The notes under the pieces are model-generated. The model had not been told where the DNA came from and did no database searches. It saw nothing but the letters and a program-made list of their open reading frames with translations. From NCBI GenBank assembly GCA_030403585.1, contig JAUEPE010000001.1, positions 248,001-312,000 of the forward strand: a stretch of DNA of 64,000 bases. The letters are read 5' to 3'. Shown piece after piece: positions 9,132-18,524 of the stretch. Within the stretch, counting starts at the first letter, position 1. Each line of letters begins with the position of its first letter. This stretch comes from Frankia sp. RB7 (GTDB taxonomy: Bacteria; Pseudomonadota; Alphaproteobacteria; Rhizobiales; Xanthobacteraceae). The translations under genes were made by a program, and so were the position numbers.

Positions 9132-9932
9132 TTACGCTTTAGGCGGCAAGCCACCTGCCGTCCCTGACTTCGCGGACCTGCGCAAGTTCCGCGTCCTCGG
9201 CGGTGGTACGGCAGTCGGCTTGACCCGAATCCGCATCGACCGTCCTTTTGACTCATCGATCTCGAACGAATTTGTCTTTCGCACGAGGTCGCTCAGCTTG
9301 CGGAAGCCAAAAGTCCTCGGATCGAAATCGGAAGCCAAATTGGCGAGCTGCCGCCCGACTTCCCCGAGCGTCACCCAGCCGTCTTCGCTTTCCATCTGGG
9401 TGATGACCTTCTTGATGATGGGTGTAGCGGCATCGTGCGGCTGAAGCGATGCAGAACGCGCCCCGGTCTCTTGGGTGTTCGCCGTGCCGGCAAGCAGGTT
9501 CTCCGTATAGACGAACCGCCGGCAGGCCTGCCGGAAACTTTCCGGCGTCTTGTGTTCTCCGAACCCAAAGACATCGACGCCCTGCTCCCGGATGCGGGCG
9601 GCCAGACGGGTGAAGTCGCTGTCGGACGAAACCAGGCAAAAGCCATCGAACCGGCCGCTGTGAAGCAGGTCCATCGCGTCAATGACCAGCGTTATGTCGG
9701 AGGCATTCTTTCCCGTCGTGTAGGCGAATTGCTGCTGCGGAATGATGGCGTGCTTTGACAAAATGTCGGCCCAGCCTCTGGATCGCGCGTTCGAAAAGTC
9801 TCCGTAGATGCGGCGAACGCTGGCCTCACCAATCTTGGCAATCTCTTCGAACAGCCCATCAGCGATCTTTGCAGAGGCGTTGTCGGCGTCGATCAGGACG
9901 GCGAGACGGGGCGAACGAAGCTCGGAAGGCAT
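9132..9932 (-). CDS. NYN-domain (LabA/PIN-like) protein with OST-HTH domain
   Basis: The N-terminal half is a NYN domain: LAVLIDADNASAK with the first acidic residues, then KNASDITLVIDAMDLL and FCLVSSDSDFTRLA with further conserved aspartates. This arrangement is that of PIN-like ribonucleases. Residues from about 180 to 245 (GWVTLGEVGRQLANL onwards) match an OST-HTH/LOTUS RNA-binding domain. The tail is basic and proline-rich. The ATG at 9932 is preferred because GGGGA lies 6 bases upstream; an in-frame ATG at 9956 has no such site. RNA cleavage or RNA binding is the likely role; the target is unknown. Confidence 0.85.
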   Translation of the reverse strand: MPSELRSPRLAVLIDADNASAKIADGLFEEIAKIGEASVRRIYGDFSNARSRGWADILSKHAIIPQQQFAYTTGKNASDITLVIDAMDLLHSGRFDGFCLVSSDSDFTRLAARIREQGVDVFGFGEHKTPESFRQACRRFVYTENLLAGTANTQETGARSASLQPHDAATPIIKKVITQMESEDGWVTLGEVGRQLANLASDFDPRTFGFRKLSDLVRKTNSFEIDESKGRSMRIRVKPTAVPPPRTRNLRRSAKSGTAGGLPPKA

Positions 9933-10039
9933 GGCATTCCCCAAAGGACGCGACAACGGTGGATGGATATACCGATGTCGGGGCCCTTGCCGCCAGACCT
10001 GATTTCTCTCAACGAGGCACGACGGACCGCAAATCCGGC

Positions 10040-10879
10040 TCAGATTGGCTTCACCACCGGCGTCACGCCCCCGAGCGCCGCCGTCAGTTCCGCGGCGACC
10101 TCGCGCACTACGCGGCCGATCTCTGGCAACCGGGCATCGGTGACGCGGCTGGTCAGACCGGACACCGAGATCGCGGCGAGCGGTTCCGCAAGCGCGTTGT
10201 AGACCACGGCGGCGACGCAGCGCAGGCCCATCTCGGCTTCTTCGTCGTCGACCGCAAAGCCTTGCTTCCGGATCACGTTGAGCTCCCGGAATAGGTCGCT
10301 CGGCCGCACGATTGATTTCTCCGTCAGCCTGGGCATGCCGTGATGGCGGATGACGGCCCCGACGTCCTCGTCCGAATAGGTCGCGAGAACCGCCTTGCCG
10401 ACGCCCGACGTCACCATCGCGACGCGGCCGCCGACCTTGGTCAGCGAGCGCATGATCTCGCGGCTCTCCATACGGGTGAGCACGATGATGAACTCGTCAT
10501 CGACCACGGCGAGATTGGCAGTCTCGCGGGTCAGATCGCGCAACTTGCGCAAATAAGGAATGGCTTGCGCGGTGAAATTACGCCGCCGCGCAAAGCTCGC
10601 GCCCACGGTAAAGCTGCGCACGCCGACATGCCATTTGGATTCGGCGCGGTCGAACTGCACGAAGCGGCGGCTTTCCAGCGTTGCCAGCAGGCGGTGCACG
10701 GTCGAAGCCGATAGCCCCGTGCGGACGGCGAGATCGCTGAGGCGATAGCCTTCGTCGTCCTCGGCCAGCGTCTCGAGGATCGACAGCGCACGGTCGACGG
10801 ATTGCACACCGCCGTCACGGTCGGCCTCCGATGCCGATCGTGTTTCGAGCGATTTGCGCCGGATCACGTTCTTGCCCAT
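10040..10879 (-). CDS. IclR-family transcriptional regulator
   Basis: This is a 279-residue regulator. The winged helix-turn-helix is around residues 28-85 (SVDRALSILETLAEDDEGY, then TGLSASTVHRLLATLE). The IclR effector domain follows, with TSGVGKAVLAT and DDEEAEMGLRCVAA. The ATG at 10879 was chosen over an upstream frame that would overlap the acyl-CoA synthetase and run through a hairpin. It follows the synthetase by 61 bp on the same strand. It may sense a small organic acid and control gcl-hyi-glxR or the oxalate genes, but no operator pairing can be shown. Confidence 0.9.
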   Translation of the reverse strand: MGKNVIRRKSLETRSASEADRDGGVQSVDRALSILETLAEDDEGYRLSDLAVRTGLSASTVHRLLATLESRRFVQFDRAESKWHVGVRSFTVGASFARRRNFTAQAIPYLRKLRDLTRETANLAVVDDEFIIVLTRMESREIMRSLTKVGGRVAMVTSGVGKAVLATYSDEDVGAVIRHHGMPRLTEKSIVRPSDLFRELNVIRKQGFAVDDEEAEMGLRCVAAVVYNALAEPLAAISVSGLTSRVTDARLPEIGRVVREVAAELTAALGGVTPVVKPI

Positions 10880-10896
10880 CGCGACCTGACCGTTCT

Positions 10897-10924
10897 CACC
10901 TCTCCCCGTGCGCGGGGAGAGGTG
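10897..10924. repeat. Perfect 12-bp stem-loop between synthetase and iclR
   Basis: CACCTCTCCCCG and CGGGGAGAGGTG form a perfect 12-bp stem around a four-base loop. It resembles a minimal version of the CTCTCCCGC-type repeat. No T-run follows on the minus strand, so mRNA stabilisation or processing is more likely than termination. Confidence 0.7.
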
Positions 10925-10940
10925 AAGAGTCTTCTTCGTC

Positions 10941-13070
10941 TCAGAGCAGGCCCGCGCCGCGCGCCCACTTGTACTTAGCACCGAGCACTTCGACCGGCAG
11001 CTCAGTCGAGTAGGCATAAGCCGGGATGCCGTTCTGGTAGAGATATTCGGCGGCTTCCTCGACCTCGACGTCGCCGGCGAGCGAGGCCACGATCGGCTTC
11101 ACAAAGCCCTTGGCCTCCATCTCCTTCTTCACCTCGACCATGTTGCGGGCGAACACCATCGGCGGCGTGACGATGGTGTGCCAGTAGCCGAGGATCAGCG
11201 AATGGATGCGCTCGTCCGACAGGCCGAGCTTCACCGTGTTGACGTAGGTGATCGGCGGCTCGCCGCCGGTGATATCCACAGGATTTCCGGCAGCACCGAA
11301 CGGCGGGATGAACTTGCGGAAGGCCGCATCGAGATCCGGCGGCATCGACATCAGCGACAGGCCGTTGTCGACGCAGGAGTCCGACAGCAGCACGCCCGAG
11401 CCACCCGCACCGGTGATGATCAGCACGTTCTCGCCCTTCGGCGTCGGCAGCACCGGCACGCCGCGGGCGAATTCGAGCAGCTGCCGCAGGCTGCGGGCGC
11501 GGATCACGCCGGACTGCGCCAGGACGTCCTCATAGATCTTGTCGTTGCCGGCGAGCGCGCCGGTGTGCGACGAGGCAGCCTTCGCGCCGGCCGAGGTGCG
11601 GCCGGCCTTGAGCACGACGACCGGCTTCTTTTTGGAGACGCGCTTCGCGGCCTCCGCAAAGGCGCGGCCGTCCTTCAGGTCTTCGCAATGTTGCGCGATG
11701 ATCGTCGTGTTCGGATCCTGTTCGAAGAAGGCGAGCAGATCGTCCTCGTCGATATCGGACTTGTTGCCGAGGCCGACGATCGCCGACACACCCATTTTCG
11801 CCGAGCGCGAGAATCCGATGATCGCCATGCCGATGCCGCCGGACTGCGACGATAGCGCCGCCGAGCCCTTGACGTCATAGGCCGTGCAGAAGGTCGCGCA
11901 GAGATTGGCGGGCGTATAATAGAAGCCGTAGATGTTCGGCCCCATCAGCCGGATGTCGTACTTCTTGCCGATTTCGACGATCTCGGCCTGGAGCTCGGGC
12001 GCGCCGGCCTCCGCGAAGCCCGACGGAATCAGCACCGCCCCCGGGATCTTCTTCTCACCGCATTCGGTGAGCGCCGCGGCCACGAACTTCGCGGGAATCG
12101 CGAACACCGCGGTGTCGATCACGCCCGGCACGTCCTTGACGCTCTTGTACGCCTTGTGGCCGAGAATCTCGGCGGCCTTGGGGTGGATCGGATAGATATC
12201 ACCCTTGTAGCCGCCGTTGATGAGGTTCTTCATCACGGAGTTACCGATCTTGCCGTCTTCGGCCGAGGCGCCGATCACGGCGACCGCCTTCGGCTGCATG
12301 ATGCGGCTCATCGCAGCCACGATCTCTTCGGTCGGGCGCGGCTTCGGCTTGGGCTTATAGGCGAAGTCGACGACGATGCGCACGTCGGCCGCAATCGCGT
12401 CCTTTGCGGTGGCGAACACCGGGTTGAGGTCGAGCTCGACGATCTCCGGGAAATCCGTGACGAGCTCCGAGACCTTGACGATGATTTCGGCCAGCGCCGT
12501 GCGGTTGACCGGCTCGCCGCCACGAACGCCCTTCAGAATCTCATGCGCCTGGATGCCGTCGAGCATCGAGAGCGCGTCTTCCTTGGTCGCGGGCGCGAGG
12601 CGGAAGGTGATGTCCTTGAGCACTTCGACCAGCACACCGCCGAGGCCGAAGGCGACCAGCTTGCCGAACGAGCCGTCGGTGATCGAGCCGACGATGACTT
12701 CGGTGCCGCCGGTCAGCATCTGCTGCACCTGAATGCCCTCGATCTTGGCATCGGCCTTGTACTTCCTGGCGTTGCCGAGAATGGTCTCGTAAGCCGTCTC
12801 GGCATCCTGCGCCGTCTTGACGCCGACGATGACGCCGCCGGCCTCGGTCTTGTGGAGAATGTCCGGCGAGACGATCTTCATCACCACCGGGAAGCCCATC
12901 GAAGACGCCATCTTGCCGGCCTCGCCCGCCGACTTCGCCACGCCCTCCTTCGGCACCGGAATGCCGTAGGCGTCGCAGACCACCTTGCCTTCGGGGGCGG
13001 TCAGGCTGGTGCGGTTGTCGGCCTTGACCTGGTCAAGGACCTTGCGGACGACGTCTTTGGAATTGGACAT
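10941..13070 (-). CDS. NDP-forming acyl-CoA synthetase (acetate--CoA ligase family)
   Basis: This 709-residue protein has an N-terminal ATP-grasp domain (about residues 10-230, with FPVVMKIVSPDILHKTEAGG), then a CoA-binding domain (VAVIGASAEDGKIGN near 250) and succinyl-CoA-ligase-like domains (LSSQSGGIGM, AASSHTGALAGND). The beta-like half precedes the alpha-like half, the reverse of the more familiar order. It joins a carboxylic acid to CoA using a nucleoside triphosphate. It is divergent from the GntR-oxc-frc group and shares an upstream region with two identical operators. A role in activating oxalate or formate is therefore inferred, but acetate or another acid is possible. A GGGAGA ribosome site supports the start. 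Confidence 0.88.
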   Translation of the reverse strand: MSNSKDVVRKVLDQVKADNRTSLTAPEGKVVCDAYGIPVPKEGVAKSAGEAGKMASSMGFPVVMKIVSPDILHKTEAGGVIVGVKTAQDAETAYETILGNARKYKADAKIEGIQVQQMLTGGTEVIVGSITDGSFGKLVAFGLGGVLVEVLKDITFRLAPATKEDALSMLDGIQAHEILKGVRGGEPVNRTALAEIIVKVSELVTDFPEIVELDLNPVFATAKDAIAADVRIVVDFAYKPKPKPRPTEEIVAAMSRIMQPKAVAVIGASAEDGKIGNSVMKNLINGGYKGDIYPIHPKAAEILGHKAYKSVKDVPGVIDTAVFAIPAKFVAAALTECGEKKIPGAVLIPSGFAEAGAPELQAEIVEIGKKYDIRLMGPNIYGFYYTPANLCATFCTAYDVKGSAALSSQSGGIGMAIIGFSRSAKMGVSAIVGLGNKSDIDEDDLLAFFEQDPNTTIIAQHCEDLKDGRAFAEAAKRVSKKKPVVVLKAGRTSAGAKAASSHTGALAGNDKIYEDVLAQSGVIRARSLRQLLEFARGVPVLPTPKGENVLIITGAGGSGVLLSDSCVDNGLSLMSMPPDLDAAFRKFIPPFGAAGNPVDITGGEPPITYVNTVKLGLSDERIHSLILGYWHTIVTPPMVFARNMVEVKKEMEAKGFVKPIVASLAGDVEVEEAAEYLYQNGIPAYAYSTELPVEVLGAKYKWARGAGLL

Positions 13071-13227
13071 AAGCTTCTCCCTTGACCTTCAGTTCTTTGC
13101 TTTGCAAAGCGCGCGTGATGCGGCTGCCCGTGACACTTGCCATCGCCGCGCTCTGTTCCGCGTGGCGGAATGCAGTGGCAGAAATGCCCAGACTACACCG
13201 CCGGTTTGGATCAAAAATGGCTAGCGA

Positions 13228-13244
13228 TGGCATTTGGTATGCCA
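13228..13244 (+). promoter_or_regulatory. Operator site 1, TGGCATTTGGTATGCCA
   Basis: An inverted repeat TGGCAT-N5-ATGCCA. Its inner core TGGTATGCCA fits the GTA-TAC type consensus known for FCD-subfamily GntR regulators. It is identical to site 2, 81 bp away. It lies 158 bp before the acyl-CoA synthetase start. Confidence 0.75.
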
Positions 13245-13308
13245 GAAGCCAACTTGTCAAGTCAGAGACCTACTCAGAACGCGGCAAAAAATAGCCAGCT
13301 TGACATTC

Positions 13309-13325
13309 TGGCATTTGGTATGCCA
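13309..13325 (+). promoter_or_regulatory. Operator site 2, TGGCATTTGGTATGCCA
   Basis: Second identical copy of the inverted repeat. It lies 57 bp before the gntR start and directly follows a TTGACA hexamer (13300-13305), so a bound protein should hinder RNA polymerase. Autoregulation by the GntR protein is the simplest reading. Confidence 0.78.
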
Positions 13326-13381
13326 AAAACTTTCCGGTAAATATTCCTGTAAAAGACGACTCCCACTGGAGGAGAATCGTC

Positions 13382-14110
13382 GTGTCACTGCGGAAACCAA
13401 CCAAGGCGTTGCCGAACATGGCCGAGGCAGACATCGCAATCGTTCGTATTGCCCCGGAGAGCAGCTTCAAGAACAAGGCGTATGACGCCTTGAAGGAAGC
13501 CATCCTCAAGATGGACATCTACTCGACGCCCGAGCCGGTGATGCTGGACGAGCGCGCGCTGTCCGAACGCCTGGGCGTGAGCCGCACGCCGATCCGCGAA
13601 GCGATCGCTATGCTCGAGCAGGATGGTTTCGTGAAGACCGTGCCGCGCCGCGGCATCATGGTGGTCCGCCGGACCAAGAGCGAGATCGTCGATATGATCC
13701 GCGCCTGGGCGGCGTTGGAGAGCATGGCGGCGCGCCTCATCACCACCACCGCGCGCAAGAAGGACATCACGGCGCTGCGCGACTTCTTCAAGGACTTCAG
13801 CAAGGACCGCCTGCCCGAAGATCACGTCGAGGAATATTCGCGCGCCAACATCGCCTTCCACCAGGCGCTGATATCGCTGTCGGAATCGCCGGTGCTGGTC
13901 GATCTCACCAACGATCTGCTGCTGCACGTGCGCGGCTATCGCCAGCTGACGATCGGCCGCAAGGACCGCACCGCGACGTCACTGCCCGAGCATCTCGGCA
14001 TGATCGAGGCGCTGGAAGCACGCGACACCGAGCTCGCCGAGAAGCGCGCCCGCGACCACACCCTTGGCCTTGCCGCTTACGTCGAAGCGCACGGTCAGGA
14101 GCTCTTCTAG
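13382..14110 (+). CDS. GntR-family (FCD) regulator, candidate oxalate regulator
   Basis: This 242-residue regulator has an N-terminal winged helix ([16 protein letters not shown], then [21 protein letters not shown] near residue 65) and a C-terminal all-helical FCD ligand domain. The metal-binding pattern is partly visible in [13 protein letters not shown] and [20 protein letters not shown] start at 13382 is supported by GGAGGAG 7 bases upstream; an ATG 12 codons later is the alternative. It heads a likely operon with oxc and frc and sits beside two matching operators. It is the best candidate to bind the repeat found before the transporters and CBS gene. Confidence 0.9.
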   Translation: MSLRKPTKALPNMAEADIAIVRIAPESSFKNKAYDALKEAILKMDIYSTPEPVMLDERALSERLGVSRTPIREAIAMLEQDGFVKTVPRRGIMVVRRTKSEIVDMIRAWAALESMAARLITTTARKKDITALRDFFKDFSKDRLPEDHVEEYSRANIAFHQALISLSESPVLVDLTNDLLLHVRGYRQLTIGRKDRTATSLPEHLGMIEALEARDTELAEKRARDHTLGLAAYVEAHGQELF

Positions 14111-14183
14111 CAACTTCACCAGAAGGGCGAAGCATTCGCCCCCCAAAGCCAAACGGCATCTTGAGACCAGGGAGACAAGGCCC

Positions 14184-15917
14184 ATGCTGAACACCGCGAC
14201 CAAGTCCGAAGCACCGGGCACCGAGCAGGAACTGACGGATGGTTTCCATCTCGTCATCGACGCGCTCAAGCTGAACGGCATCAACACCATCTATAATGTG
14301 CCGGGCATCCCGATCACGGATTTGGGCCGCATGGCGCAGGCCGAAGGCATTCGTGTGATCTCCTTCCGCCACGAGCAGAACGCCGGTTACGCCGCGGGCA
14401 TCGCCGGCTACCTCACCAAGAAGCCCGGCGTCTGCCTCACGGTGTCCGCGCCCGGCTTCCTCAATGGTCTCACCGCGCTCGCGCACGCCACCACCAACTG
14501 CTACCCGATGATCCTGGTCTCGGGCTCCTCCGAGCGCGAGGTCGTCGACCTCCAGCAGGGCGACTACGAAGAGATGGACCAGCTCGCGATCGCAAAACCG
14601 CTGTGCAAGGCGGCCTATCGCGTGCTGCATGCCCAGGACATCGGCATCGGTTTCGCCCGCGCCATCCGCGCCGCGGTCTCGGGCCGTCCGGGCGGCGTCT
14701 ATCTCGACCTGCCGGCGAAGCTGTTCGGCCAGGTATTGAACGCCGAGGCCGGCCAGAAGTCGCTGGTCAAGGTGATCGACGCGGCGCCCGCGCAGATCCC
14801 CTCGCCCGCTTCGGTCAAGCGCGCAATCGATGTTTTGAAGAACGCAAAACGCCCGCTCATCATCCTCGGCAAGGGCGCGGCCTACGCGCAGGCCGATGAA
14901 GAGATCAAAACCTTCGTCGAGAAGAGCGGCGTGCCGTTCCTCCCAATGAGCATGGCCAAGGGCCTGCTCTCCGACACGCATCCGCAATGCGCCGGTGCGG
15001 CGCGTTCGACGGTGCTGAAGGACTCCGACGTCGTCATGCTGATCGGCGCGCGACTGAACTGGCTGCTCTCGCACGGCAAGGGCAAGAGCTGGGGCGAATC
15101 CCCGAAGAAGTTCATCCAGGTCGACATCGAGCCGCGGGAAATGGACTCCAACGTCGAGATCGTCGCGCCCGTGGTCGGCGACATCGGCTCGGTCGTCTCG
15201 GCCTTCAACCAGGCGATCGCCACGGGCTGGACTGCCCCGCCCGCCGAATGGACCAAGGCCATCGTGTCCAAGCGCGATGAGAACGTCGCCAAGATGGCGC
15301 CGAAACTGATGAACAACAAGTCGCCGATGGATTATCACGGCGCGCTCGGCGTTCTGAAGAACGTGATCAAGGATCATCCCGAGGCGATCCTCGTCAACGA
15401 AGGCGCCAACACGCTCGACCTCGCCCGCGGCGTGATCGACATGTACAAACCGCGCAAGCGTCTCGACGTCGGCACCTGGGGCGTGATGGGCATCGGCATG
15501 GGCCAGGCGATCGCCGCCGCCCTCGAAACCGGTCACCCCGTGCTGGCGGTTGAAGGCGACTCGGCCTTCGGCTTCTCCGGCATGGAGGTCGAGACCATCT
15601 GCCGCTACAATCTGCCGATCTGCATCGTCATCTTCAACAATGACGGCATCTATCGCGGCACCGACGTCAACAGCGTCAACGCCGATCCCGCGACGACCGT
15701 GTTCGTCAAGGGCGCGCGCTACGACAAGATGATGGAAGCCTTCGGCGGCGTCGGCGTGAATGCGACCTCGCCCGACGAGCTCAAGCGCGCCGTCAACGAG
15801 GCGATGGCCTCCGGCAAGCCGACGCTGATCAACGCGGTGATCGATCCGGCCGCGGGCTCGGAGAGCGGCCGCATCGGCAACCTCAATCCGCAGAGCGTTC
15901 TGCAGAAGAAGAAGTAA
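14184..15917 (+). CDS. oxc: Oxalyl-CoA decarboxylase
   Basis: This 577-residue ThDP enzyme converts oxalyl-CoA to formyl-CoA and CO2. The cofactor glutamate is E64 in [12 protein letters not shown]. The PP-domain motif [15 protein letters not shown] ends in [10 protein letters not shown]. The C-terminal segment [12 protein letters not shown] matches the loop that closes over the active site in the Oxalobacter enzyme. The ATG at 14184 follows a GGGAGA site; an in-frame start at 14064 would lie inside gntR. It is 73 bp after gntR and 67 bp before frc. Confidence 0.96.
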   Translation: MLNTATKSEAPGTEQELTDGFHLVIDALKLNGINTIYNVPGIPITDLGRMAQAEGIRVISFRHEQNAGYAAGIAGYLTKKPGVCLTVSAPGFLNGLTALAHATTNCYPMILVSGSSEREVVDLQQGDYEEMDQLAIAKPLCKAAYRVLHAQDIGIGFARAIRAAVSGRPGGVYLDLPAKLFGQVLNAEAGQKSLVKVIDAAPAQIPSPASVKRAIDVLKNAKRPLIILGKGAAYAQADEEIKTFVEKSGVPFLPMSMAKGLLSDTHPQCAGAARSTVLKDSDVVMLIGARLNWLLSHGKGKSWGESPKKFIQVDIEPREMDSNVEIVAPVVGDIGSVVSAFNQAIATGWTAPPAEWTKAIVSKRDENVAKMAPKLMNNKSPMDYHGALGVLKNVIKDHPEAILVNEGANTLDLARGVIDMYKPRKRLDVGTWGVMGIGMGQAIAAALETGHPVLAVEGDSAFGFSGMEVETICRYNLPICIVIFNNDGIYRGTDVNSVNADPATTVFVKGARYDKMMEAFGGVGVNATSPDELKRAVNEAMASGKPTLINAVIDPAAGSESGRIGNLNPQSVLQKKK

Positions 15918-15984
15918 GTCCACCCCTCAACCCTTTATTCCCTGCCGGGTGCAGGGGCAGACACAGAGTAGACGGAGCAATACG

Positions 15985-17262
15985 ATGACCAAAGCGCTCG
16001 AGGGCGTTCGCATTCTCGACTTCACCCACGTCCAGTCCGGACCGACCTGCACGCAGCTGCTCGCATGGTTCGGCGCCGATGTGATCAAGGTGGAACGCCC
16101 GGGCGTGGGTGACATCACCCGCGGCCAGCTGCAGGACATCCCGAACGTGGACAGCCTGTATTTCACCATGCTCAACCACAACAAGCGCTCGATCACGCTC
16201 GACACCAAGAACCCCAAGGGCAAGGAAGTCCTCACCGAGCTGATCAAGAAGTGCGACGTGCTGGTCGAGAATTTCGGCCCCGGCGTGCTCGACCGCATGG
16301 GCTTCCCCTGGGAGAAGATCCAGTCGATCAATCCGAAGATGATCGTCGCCTCGATCAAGGGCTTTGGTCCCGGACCGTACGAAGACTGCAAGGTCTATGA
16401 GAACGTCGCGCAGTGCACCGGGGGCGCCGCTTCCACCACCGGCTTCCGCGACGGCCTGCCGCTCGTCACCGGCGCGCAGATCGGCGACAGCGGCACCGGC
16501 TTGCATCTGGCGCTCGGCATCGTCACCGCGCTCTATCAGCGCACGCATTCGGGCAAGGGTCAGCGCGTCACCGCCGCGATGCAGGACGGCGTGCTGAATC
16601 TCGCGCGCGTCAAACTGCGCGACCAGCAGCGCCTCGAGCGCGGTCCGCTCAAGGAGTACAGCCAGTTCGGCGAAGGCATTCCGTTCGGCGATGCCGTGCC
16701 GCGCGCCGGCAACGATTCCGGTGGCGGCCAGCCCGGCCGCATCCTGAAGTGCAAAGGCTGGGAGACCGATCCCAACGCCTACATCTACTTCATCACCCAG
16801 GCCCCGGTCTGGGAGAAGATCTGCGACGTGATCGGCGAGCCCACCTGGAAGACCGATCCGAACTACGCCAAGCCGGCGGCCCGCCTGCCGCGCCTGAACG
16901 AGATCTTCGCCCGGATCGAACAGTGGACGATGACCAAGACCAAGTTCGAGGCGATGGAAATCCTCAACAAGGACGACATCCCCTGCGGCCCGATCCTGTC
17001 GATGAAGGAGATCGCCGAGGACCAGTCTCTGCGCGCGACCGGCACCGTGGTCGAAGTCGATCACCCCACCCGCGGCAAGTACATCTCGGTCGGTAACCCG
17101 ATCAAGCTGTCGGATTCCCCGAGCGACGTCGAGCGCTCGCCCCTCCTCGGCGAGCACACCGACGAGATCCTGCGCGCGGTGCTCGGCTTCAGCGACCACC
17201 AGGTCGCCGAGATCCACAAGTCCGGCGCGCTCGACCCTCCGCAGAAGCAGGCCGCCGAGTAA
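15985..17262 (+). CDS. frc: Formyl-CoA:oxalate CoA-transferase
   Basis: This 425-residue class III CoA-transferase moves CoA from formyl-CoA to oxalate. The catalytic aspartate is D168 in [16 protein letters not shown] flexible glycine-rich segment ([10 protein letters not shown]) lies near residue 250, as in the Oxalobacter enzyme. The length is close to that enzyme's 428 residues. The sequence GQLQDIP places Gln at position 48. It follows oxc and ends in a strong terminator, closing the gntR-oxc-frc unit. Confidence 0.97.
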   Translation: MTKALEGVRILDFTHVQSGPTCTQLLAWFGADVIKVERPGVGDITRGQLQDIPNVDSLYFTMLNHNKRSITLDTKNPKGKEVLTELIKKCDVLVENFGPGVLDRMGFPWEKIQSINPKMIVASIKGFGPGPYEDCKVYENVAQCTGGAASTTGFRDGLPLVTGAQIGDSGTGLHLALGIVTALYQRTHSGKGQRVTAAMQDGVLNLARVKLRDQQRLERGPLKEYSQFGEGIPFGDAVPRAGNDSGGGQPGRILKCKGWETDPNAYIYFITQAPVWEKICDVIGEPTWKTDPNYAKPAARLPRLNEIFARIEQWTMTKTKFEAMEILNKDDIPCGPILSMKEIAEDQSLRATGTVVEVDHPTRGKYISVGNPIKLSDSPSDVERSPLLGEHTDEILRAVLGFSDHQVAEIHKSGALDPPQKQAAE

Positions 17263-17287
17263 GCGGGACCACATCGCGTTAGATGAA

Positions 17288-17314
17288 AGGGCCGCCCATC
17301 GGGCGGCCCTTTTT
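17288..17314 (+). terminator. Rho-independent terminator after frc
   Basis: A perfect 10-bp stem AGGGCCGCCC / GGGCGGCCCT with a three-base loop is followed by a T-run. It sits 25 bp after the frc stop. Confidence 0.95.
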
Positions 17315-17710
17315 GCGTCGAAAAGGTCGTGCGGCTACGCGCGCAAACCAAAAACCAAAAAACAACCCCATGCACAGTAGCCAAGCTATTGGCCGCAAAA
17401 GAAACTTCGTATTTTACGAATTTTAGTTGACGCGTCGGGCAAAACAGGGGTAGGATGTCATGGTGCGAGAATCGAATTTCGGCTTATCCATGAGCGCATA
17501 GACGCAGAGGCGCGCCGATGACTAGTCTGGCAGCGACCAGCCGGCCTTTTTTATTCGCGTGGGACTGTTTCGAGGAACCGACGCCGTGGCCGTCAGTTCT
17601 TTATCCAGACCCGACTTTTCCACTCCAAGAACAACGCGCTGTTTCACGGCCCGCGGACGGGACGTCAGCGCATTCGCGAACCACGCACGCTCACACCAAT
17701 CGAGATCGAC
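17315..17710. other. Intergenic region with a perfect palindrome and possible promoter
   Basis: About 400 bp without a convincing gene. It contains the perfect inverted repeat TTCGTATTTTACGAA (17406-17420). Six bases later lies TTGACG (17427-17432), with TAGGAT 18 bases downstream, a plausible promoter reading toward the small gene at 17711. An open frame from 17518 has no recognisable features and is not called. Confidence 0.45.
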
Positions 17711-17893
17711 ATGTTGAAAGATCAACCCTCTGATCGCGCCAAGCGCGAAGCCAACAAGGCGTTCAAGCCTGCCACAACGCAAAAGCCGATGAATGACTAT
17801 GCGAAGGACCAGCACTCCCTGAACGAGAACCGCGAGCGGCTGAAGGCGGAGCGATTGGCCCGCGAGGCCAAGCCGAAAGGCAGCGAAGACTAA
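17711..17893 (+). CDS. Small hydrophilic protein of unknown function
   Basis: A 60-residue, highly charged protein, MLKDQPSDRAKREANKAF then a helix-rich tail NENRERLKAERLAREAKPKG. It has no signal peptide or membrane segment. Proteins of this look (short, lysine and glutamate rich) are common in Bradyrhizobium and unassigned. The ribosome site is weak (GAGATC). Confidence 0.6.
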   Translation: MLKDQPSDRAKREANKAFKPATTQKPMNDYAKDQHSLNENRERLKAERLAREAKPKGSED

Positions 17894-17905
17894 AATCGAC
17901 GTACT

Positions 17906-18121
17906 CTAGAGCATCGACAGCACGACCACGCCGTCTTCGAGCTCTCCCGAATCCAGCCGCGTCCGCGCGATGCGCTCGAATTCCGTCCGGTATTTTTGAA
18001 GATAGCTGAAAGCCTGCTTTTGCGTCGCAAAGGTGGTCGCAAGCCGGCACAGTTGCCGTCCCGCGCCGTGCGCGAGAAAGAAGGTGATGGTGCCACCGCC
18101 GTCCGGCTTGATTCTAGGCAC
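17906..18121 (-). CDS. Small protein of unknown function
   Basis: A 71-residue protein containing GGGTITFFLAHGAG and QAFSYLQKYRTEFERIARTRL. A GTG at 18121 is preferred because AGGGAG lies about 8 bases upstream; another GTG at 18130 overlaps that site. It is convergent with the gene at 17711. The composition looks coding, but no family was recognised. Confidence 0.6.
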   Translation of the reverse strand: MPRIKPDGGGTITFFLAHGAGRQLCRLATTFATQKQAFSYLQKYRTEFERIARTRLDSGELEDGVVVLSML

Positions 18122-18184
18122 AATCCGCACTCCCTGGCATGTGACCGGCCCTCTCCCGACGTTCGGCAGCGATATTGTGGTCGG

Positions 18185-18427
18185 TTATTGCGGCGCCTTT
18201 TTCTTGCGCTTCACCGGGATCGGGGCTGGCAACGAAGCCTGCAGGATTGCGTCGGCCGCTTCCTTGGCTTGGCGCAACTCGCGAAGCCGCGCCATATTCT
18301 TGCGAAGGTCGACAGCCTGCTTTTCGGCATCGAGCATCGCTTGCGCGCCTTCTTGAGCAGCGAGGCGCTGGCGGTTGGTGCGCGCGACGCTTTCGGGTGA
18401 CGGTTCGGCCGATTTCCTGGCGCTCAT
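18185..18427 (-). CDS. Small helical protein of unknown function
   Basis: An 80-residue protein. Its central part (QGAQ-like region onward, AMLDAEKQAVDLRKNMARL) should form an amphipathic helix or short coiled coil. It ends in a basic PVKRKKKAP tail. No catalytic motif is seen. It lies just beyond the cold-shock gene's terminator on the same strand. Confidence 0.6.
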   Translation of the reverse strand: MSARKSAEPSPESVARTNRQRLAAQEGAQAMLDAEKQAVDLRKNMARLRELRQAKEAADAILQASLPAPIPVKRKKKAPQ

Positions 18428-18449
18428 CTTTCACCCTTTTGGCAACAGA

Positions 18450-18480
18450 TAAAACCCGCTCAATCCAGGGATCGAGCGGG
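18450..18480 (-). terminator. Rho-independent terminator of the cold-shock gene
   Basis: On the minus strand CCCGCTC...GAGCGGG forms an extended stem and is followed by TTTT. It lies 45 bp beyond the cold-shock stop. A second hairpin (CCGTTTCA / TGAAACGG, 18489-18513) precedes it. Confidence 0.85.
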
Positions 18481-18524
18481 TCGCATGGCCGTTTCAGTAC
18501 ATCCGTGAAACGGCACTGATGGAC

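Larger units (their letters stand above)
13071..13381. other. Divergent control region of synthetase and gntR-oxc-frc
   Basis: This 311-bp gap separates two divergent transcription units. It holds two identical 17-bp inverted repeats (13228-13244 and 13309-13325) and a TTGACA hexamer at 13300-13305 that partly abuts the second repeat. No other coding sequence was recognised. The layout fits joint control of both units by the adjacent GntR-type protein. Confidence 0.7.

Noticed and set aside
13905..15923. Long open frame antisense to oxc
   Set aside because: Composition is rich in Arg, His, Asp and Gly as expected from a shadow frame; the plus strand encodes an unmistakable Oxc.
17518..17733. 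71-codon open frame before the small gene at 17711
   Set aside because: No ribosome site, no hydrophobic or charged pattern of a protein, and it overlaps the better-supported small gene.
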